The translations under genes were made by a program, and so were the position numbers. The notes under the pieces were generated by a model. The model worked only from the letters and a program-made list of their open reading frames with translations. It searched no databases and was not told the DNA's origin. A DNA stretch of 33,419 nt from Lysobacteraceae bacterium (GTDB lineage: Bacteria > Pseudomonadota > Gammaproteobacteria > Xanthomonadales > Xanthomonadaceae). This document shows, in pieces, positions 31,174 to 33,419 of the stretch. How positions within the stretch are numbered: the first letter of the stretch is position 1; every line of letters starts with the position of its first letter. The DNA lies in the NCBI GenBank assembly GCA_004173415.1, contig SEHC01000006.1, forward strand, positions 1 through 33,419, in the 5' to 3' direction.

Positions 31174-33419
31174 GCTCCGGCCTGCTCGAAACGCAAGCCG
31201 AACGCAGCCACCGCGCGGGCGACCAGTTCGCGGTCCGCATCGAGCTGGGCGCCACGGGCCAGCAAGCGCGGACGCCGGTCAAGGGTGCAGGCCAGGCCTT
31301 CGGCGACGAAGCCGGCATGCGCCTGTTGCAGGCCCCTCGCCTGTGCCTCGTCCAGGATCGCCGCCGCGCGCAAGGCCTCGACCAGTGCCTGGCTGTTGCG
31401 TGGCCATGCCAGTCCGGGATGCGCGGCGGAGTGGCGCAGGACCAGGTACTGCAGCAGGAACTCCAGGTCGACCAGGCCGCCGGCCCCCTGCTTCAGGTCG
31501 AAGCGCGCGGCGTCGCTGCGATCCAGCTCGGCGCGCATCTTGGCCCGCATGCCGCCCACTTCGGCCGCCAACTCGCGCGGATCGCGTCGCTGGCCCAGGA
31601 TCTGGTTGCGGATCGACTCGAACTCCGCCAGCAGCGCGGCATCGCCGGCGATGCCGCGGGCGCGCACCAGCGCCTGGTGCTCCCAGGTCCAGGCACGCTC
31701 GCGCTGGTATTCGCGATAACTGGCCAGCGACGACACCAGCAGGCCCTTGGCCCCGTCCGGGCGCAGGCGCACGTCCACGTCGTAGAGCCTCCCTGCCCCG
31801 GTCTCGGCACCCAGCAGGGCCACCAGTTTCTGCGCCAGGCGCGCATACCAGCGCCCCGCCTCCAGCGGCCGGCGGCCATCGGAAACGGTCGCCGGATCGG
31901 CATCGAACAGGAACACCAGGTCCAGGTCGGAACCGAAGCCGAGCTCCTCGCCGCCCAGGCTGCCGTAACCGATCACCGCGAAGCTGCCGCCAGCGACCGC
32001 GCCGTGGGCGTGGGTCACTTCGGCGGTGGCCATGCCCAGGACCACGCGCACCACTTCCTCGGCCAGGCAGGCCAGTTGCCGGGCGCCCTCGCTGGCCGGC
32101 TGGCGCTGGTCCAGGGTGGCCAGGGCGATGCGGAAACCCAGCGCCAGGCGTTTTTCGTTGAGCAGGCGCAAGGCCGCCTCCGGATCCTCCTCGCGCAGCG
32201 CCTGTTCGCATTCCTCGCGCATTCCCTCGCGGCCGGGGATGGGTCCACCGACGCGGGTGTCCAGCAATTCGTCCAGCAGCAGTGGATACAGGGCCAGGCG
32301 TTCGCCCAGCAAAGCGCTTCGCGCCAGCACGTCGACCAGCCGGTGCAGTGCGCTGGGCTGCTCGTCGAGCAGGGCCAGGTAGCTGGTCCGGCGCAGGATC
32401 GCGCGCAGCAGCAGCAACAGCCGCCGCAGCGCGGGGTCGGGCTGGCTGGAGCGCGCGGCCGCCTCGAGCAGCGCCGGCAGGACACGGTCCAGGCGCGCGC
32501 GCGCGGTGTCGGAAAGGCCAAGCACGCCACTGGAATTGGCGAAATCGCGCAGCGCGGCATCGGCGCCGGCGGCATCGGCGAACCCGGCGGCGGCCAGCAA
32601 TCCGGCCTGGTCCACCTCCCCGGCGGCCGCCAGCGCGCGCCAGTACCCGGCCAGCGCGCCCGGCGCGGCCTCGCCGCCGCGCGGCGCCAGCAACTCGCCG
32701 AATTCGCCGGCCACGCGCGTCCGTTGCACCTGCAATGCCTGCTCCAGCGCGGGCCAGTCCGCATGGTCCAGGCCGTGGGCGATCCGCGCCCGCTCCAGCG
32801 GGTCCTGCGGCAAGGCGTGGGTCTGCGCATCGCGCAGCATCTGCAGGCGGTTCTCGAGCTTGCGCAGGAAGCGGTAGGCATGGGTCAGCGCGGCCCCGTT
32901 CTCTTCGGTGATCCGTCGCGATTCCACCAGCGCGCGCAGCGCCGGCAGCAGGCGCCGTTCGCGCAGCGCGGCGTCGCGGCCGCCATGGATCAGCTGCAGG
33001 GCCTGGGCCAGGAATTCGATCTCGCGGATGCCACCGGGCCCGCGCTTGATGTCATCGGCCATTTCGCGGCGCGCCACTTCGGCCGCGATCGCCGCCTTCA
33101 TCTCGCGCAGGCCGTCCAGCGCGGTGAAGTCCAGGTAGCGCCGGTACACGAACGGGCGCAGCGTCTGCAGCCATTGCTCGCCGGCGTGGATGTCGCCGGC
33201 CACCGCGCGCGCCTTCAACCACGCATAGCGCTCCCAGTCGCGGCCTTCGCGCTGGAAGTACTGGTCCATGCCGGCGAAGGACAGGGCCACGCGCCCGGCA
33301 TTGCCGAACGGCCGCAGGCGCAGGTCGACGCGGTGGCAGAAGCCGTCCACCGTGGTCTCGTCCAGCAGCTTGGCCAGGCGCTGCCCGAGCCGGGCGAAAT
33401 AATCCTCCGCCGCCAGCGG
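31158..33419 (-). CDS. glnE: Bifunctional glutamine synthetase adenylyltransferase/deadenylylase, 5' part beyond the window
   Basis: At least 753 residues are visible; the full protein is usually about 940, so some 190 N-terminal residues lie beyond the right edge. The visible part starts in the deadenylylase domain: HRVDLRLRPFG is its second metal/nucleotide motif, then DWERYAWLKARAVAGD and GPGGIREIEFLAQALQLIHG. The linker helices come next. The C-terminal adenylyltransferase domain has GYGSLGGEELGFGSDLDLVF (metal-binding Asp pair) and DVDVRLRPDG, and FDLKQGAGGLVDLEFLLQYL. It controls nitrogen assimilation: it adenylylates glutamine synthetase when nitrogen is rich and reverses this when poor, under PII control. 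It runs convergent with the ELM1-like gene. Confidence 0.97.
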   Translation of the reverse strand, partial: PLAAEDYFARLGQRLAKLLDETTVDGFCHRVDLRLRPFGNAGRVALSFAGMDQYFQREGRDWERYAWLKARAVAGDIHAGEQWLQTLRPFVYRRYLDFTALDGLREMKAAIAAEVARREMADDIKRGPGGIREIEFLAQALQLIHGGRDAALRERRLLPALRALVESRRITEENGAALTHAYRFLRKLENRLQMLRDAQTHALPQDPLERARIAHGLDHADWPALEQALQVQRTRVAGEFGELLAPRGGEAAPGALAGYWRALAAAGEVDQAGLLAAAGFADAAGADAALRDFANSSGVLGLSDTARARLDRVLPALLEAAARSSQPDPALRRLLLLLRAILRRTSYLALLDEQPSALHRLVDVLARSALLGERLALYPLLLDELLDTRVGGPIPGREGMREECEQALREEDPEAALRLLNEKRLALGFRIALATLDQRQPASEGARQLACLAEEVVRVVLGMATAEVTHAHGAVAGGSFAVIGYGSLGGEELGFGSDLDLVFLFDADPATVSDGRRPLEAGRWYARLAQKLVALLGAETGAGRLYDVDVRLRPDGAKGLLVSSLASYREYQRERAWTWEHQALVRARGIAGDAALLAEFESIRNQILGQRRDPRELAAEVGGMRAKMRAELDRSDAARFDLKQGAGGLVDLEFLLQYLVLRHSAAHPGLAWPRNSQALVEALRAAAILDEAQARGLQQAHAGFVAEGLACTLDRRPRLLARGAQLDADRELVARAVAAFGLRFEQAGAALSG

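Overview
The window is a chromosomal stretch of a GC-rich gammaproteobacterium, most probably of the Xanthomonadaceae (Xanthomonas/Stenotrophomonas/Lysobacter relatives). The reasons are the very high GC third-position bias, a DUF3247 gene (a family I know only from that group), the pcm-like/tolC/waaA neighbourhood, and the TetR-adaptor-RND efflux layout typical of these bacteria. I see no rRNA, tRNA, CRISPR array, insertion sequence, integrase or phage gene. About 33 protein genes are supported, one of them clearly broken; the two end genes are cut by the window.

Left part (1-9.5 kb): a truncated lytic transglycosylase, a lipoprotein, an unassigned gene, a Gfo/Idh/MocA oxidoreductase, a DUF3247 protein, then a LytS-like histidine kinase and LytTR response regulator with overlapping reading frames, followed by a small Cys-rich secreted protein. 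Next come a secreted protein of unknown function, a short-type (probably NAD-dependent) 6-phosphogluconate dehydrogenase, two 70-residue unknown proteins and apt. The space before apt holds two adjacent hairpins.

Middle part (9.5-15.5 kb): small envelope or secreted proteins. One has a long Gly/Lys/Asn tail, one is a 53-residue proline-rich peptide, one is an EF-hand protein. YehS (DUF1456) and a Tat-exported dienelactone hydrolase-like protein follow. On the other strand a GTG-started small secreted protein is coupled by an ATGA overlap to a secreted HEXXH metalloprotease with a protease-associated domain.

Efflux part (15.8-22.8 kb): an RND pump, its adaptor gene with two deletion-like lesions (pseudogene or assembly error), a divergent TetR regulator with a dyad between them, then a pcm-like methyltransferase and a TolC outer-membrane channel. 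A full tripartite pump would be encoded here if the adaptor were intact.

LPS part (22.8-28.7 kb): waaA (Kdo transferase) and an LpxL-like acyltransferase start head to head only 38 bp apart. That acyltransferase ends tail to tail with a second LpxL-like paralogue, sharing a 16-bp palindrome that contains both stop codons. The second paralogue is the last gene of a tightly overlapping operon: CHCC zinc-finger protein, GT4 glycosyltransferase, O-antigen ligase-like membrane protein, acyltransferase. Together these look like Kdo addition, lipid A acylation and core/O-chain assembly.

Right part (28.7-33.4 kb): YceI, a RutE-like nitroreductase, an ELM1-family protein and the C-terminal four fifths of glnE. 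The best candidates for something undescribed are the coupled small-protein/metalloprotease pair, the ligase/acyltransferase operon with its palindrome junction, and the recurrent -10-like hexamers 6-7 bases before start codons, which suggest leaderless mRNAs. None of these is proven by sequence alone.
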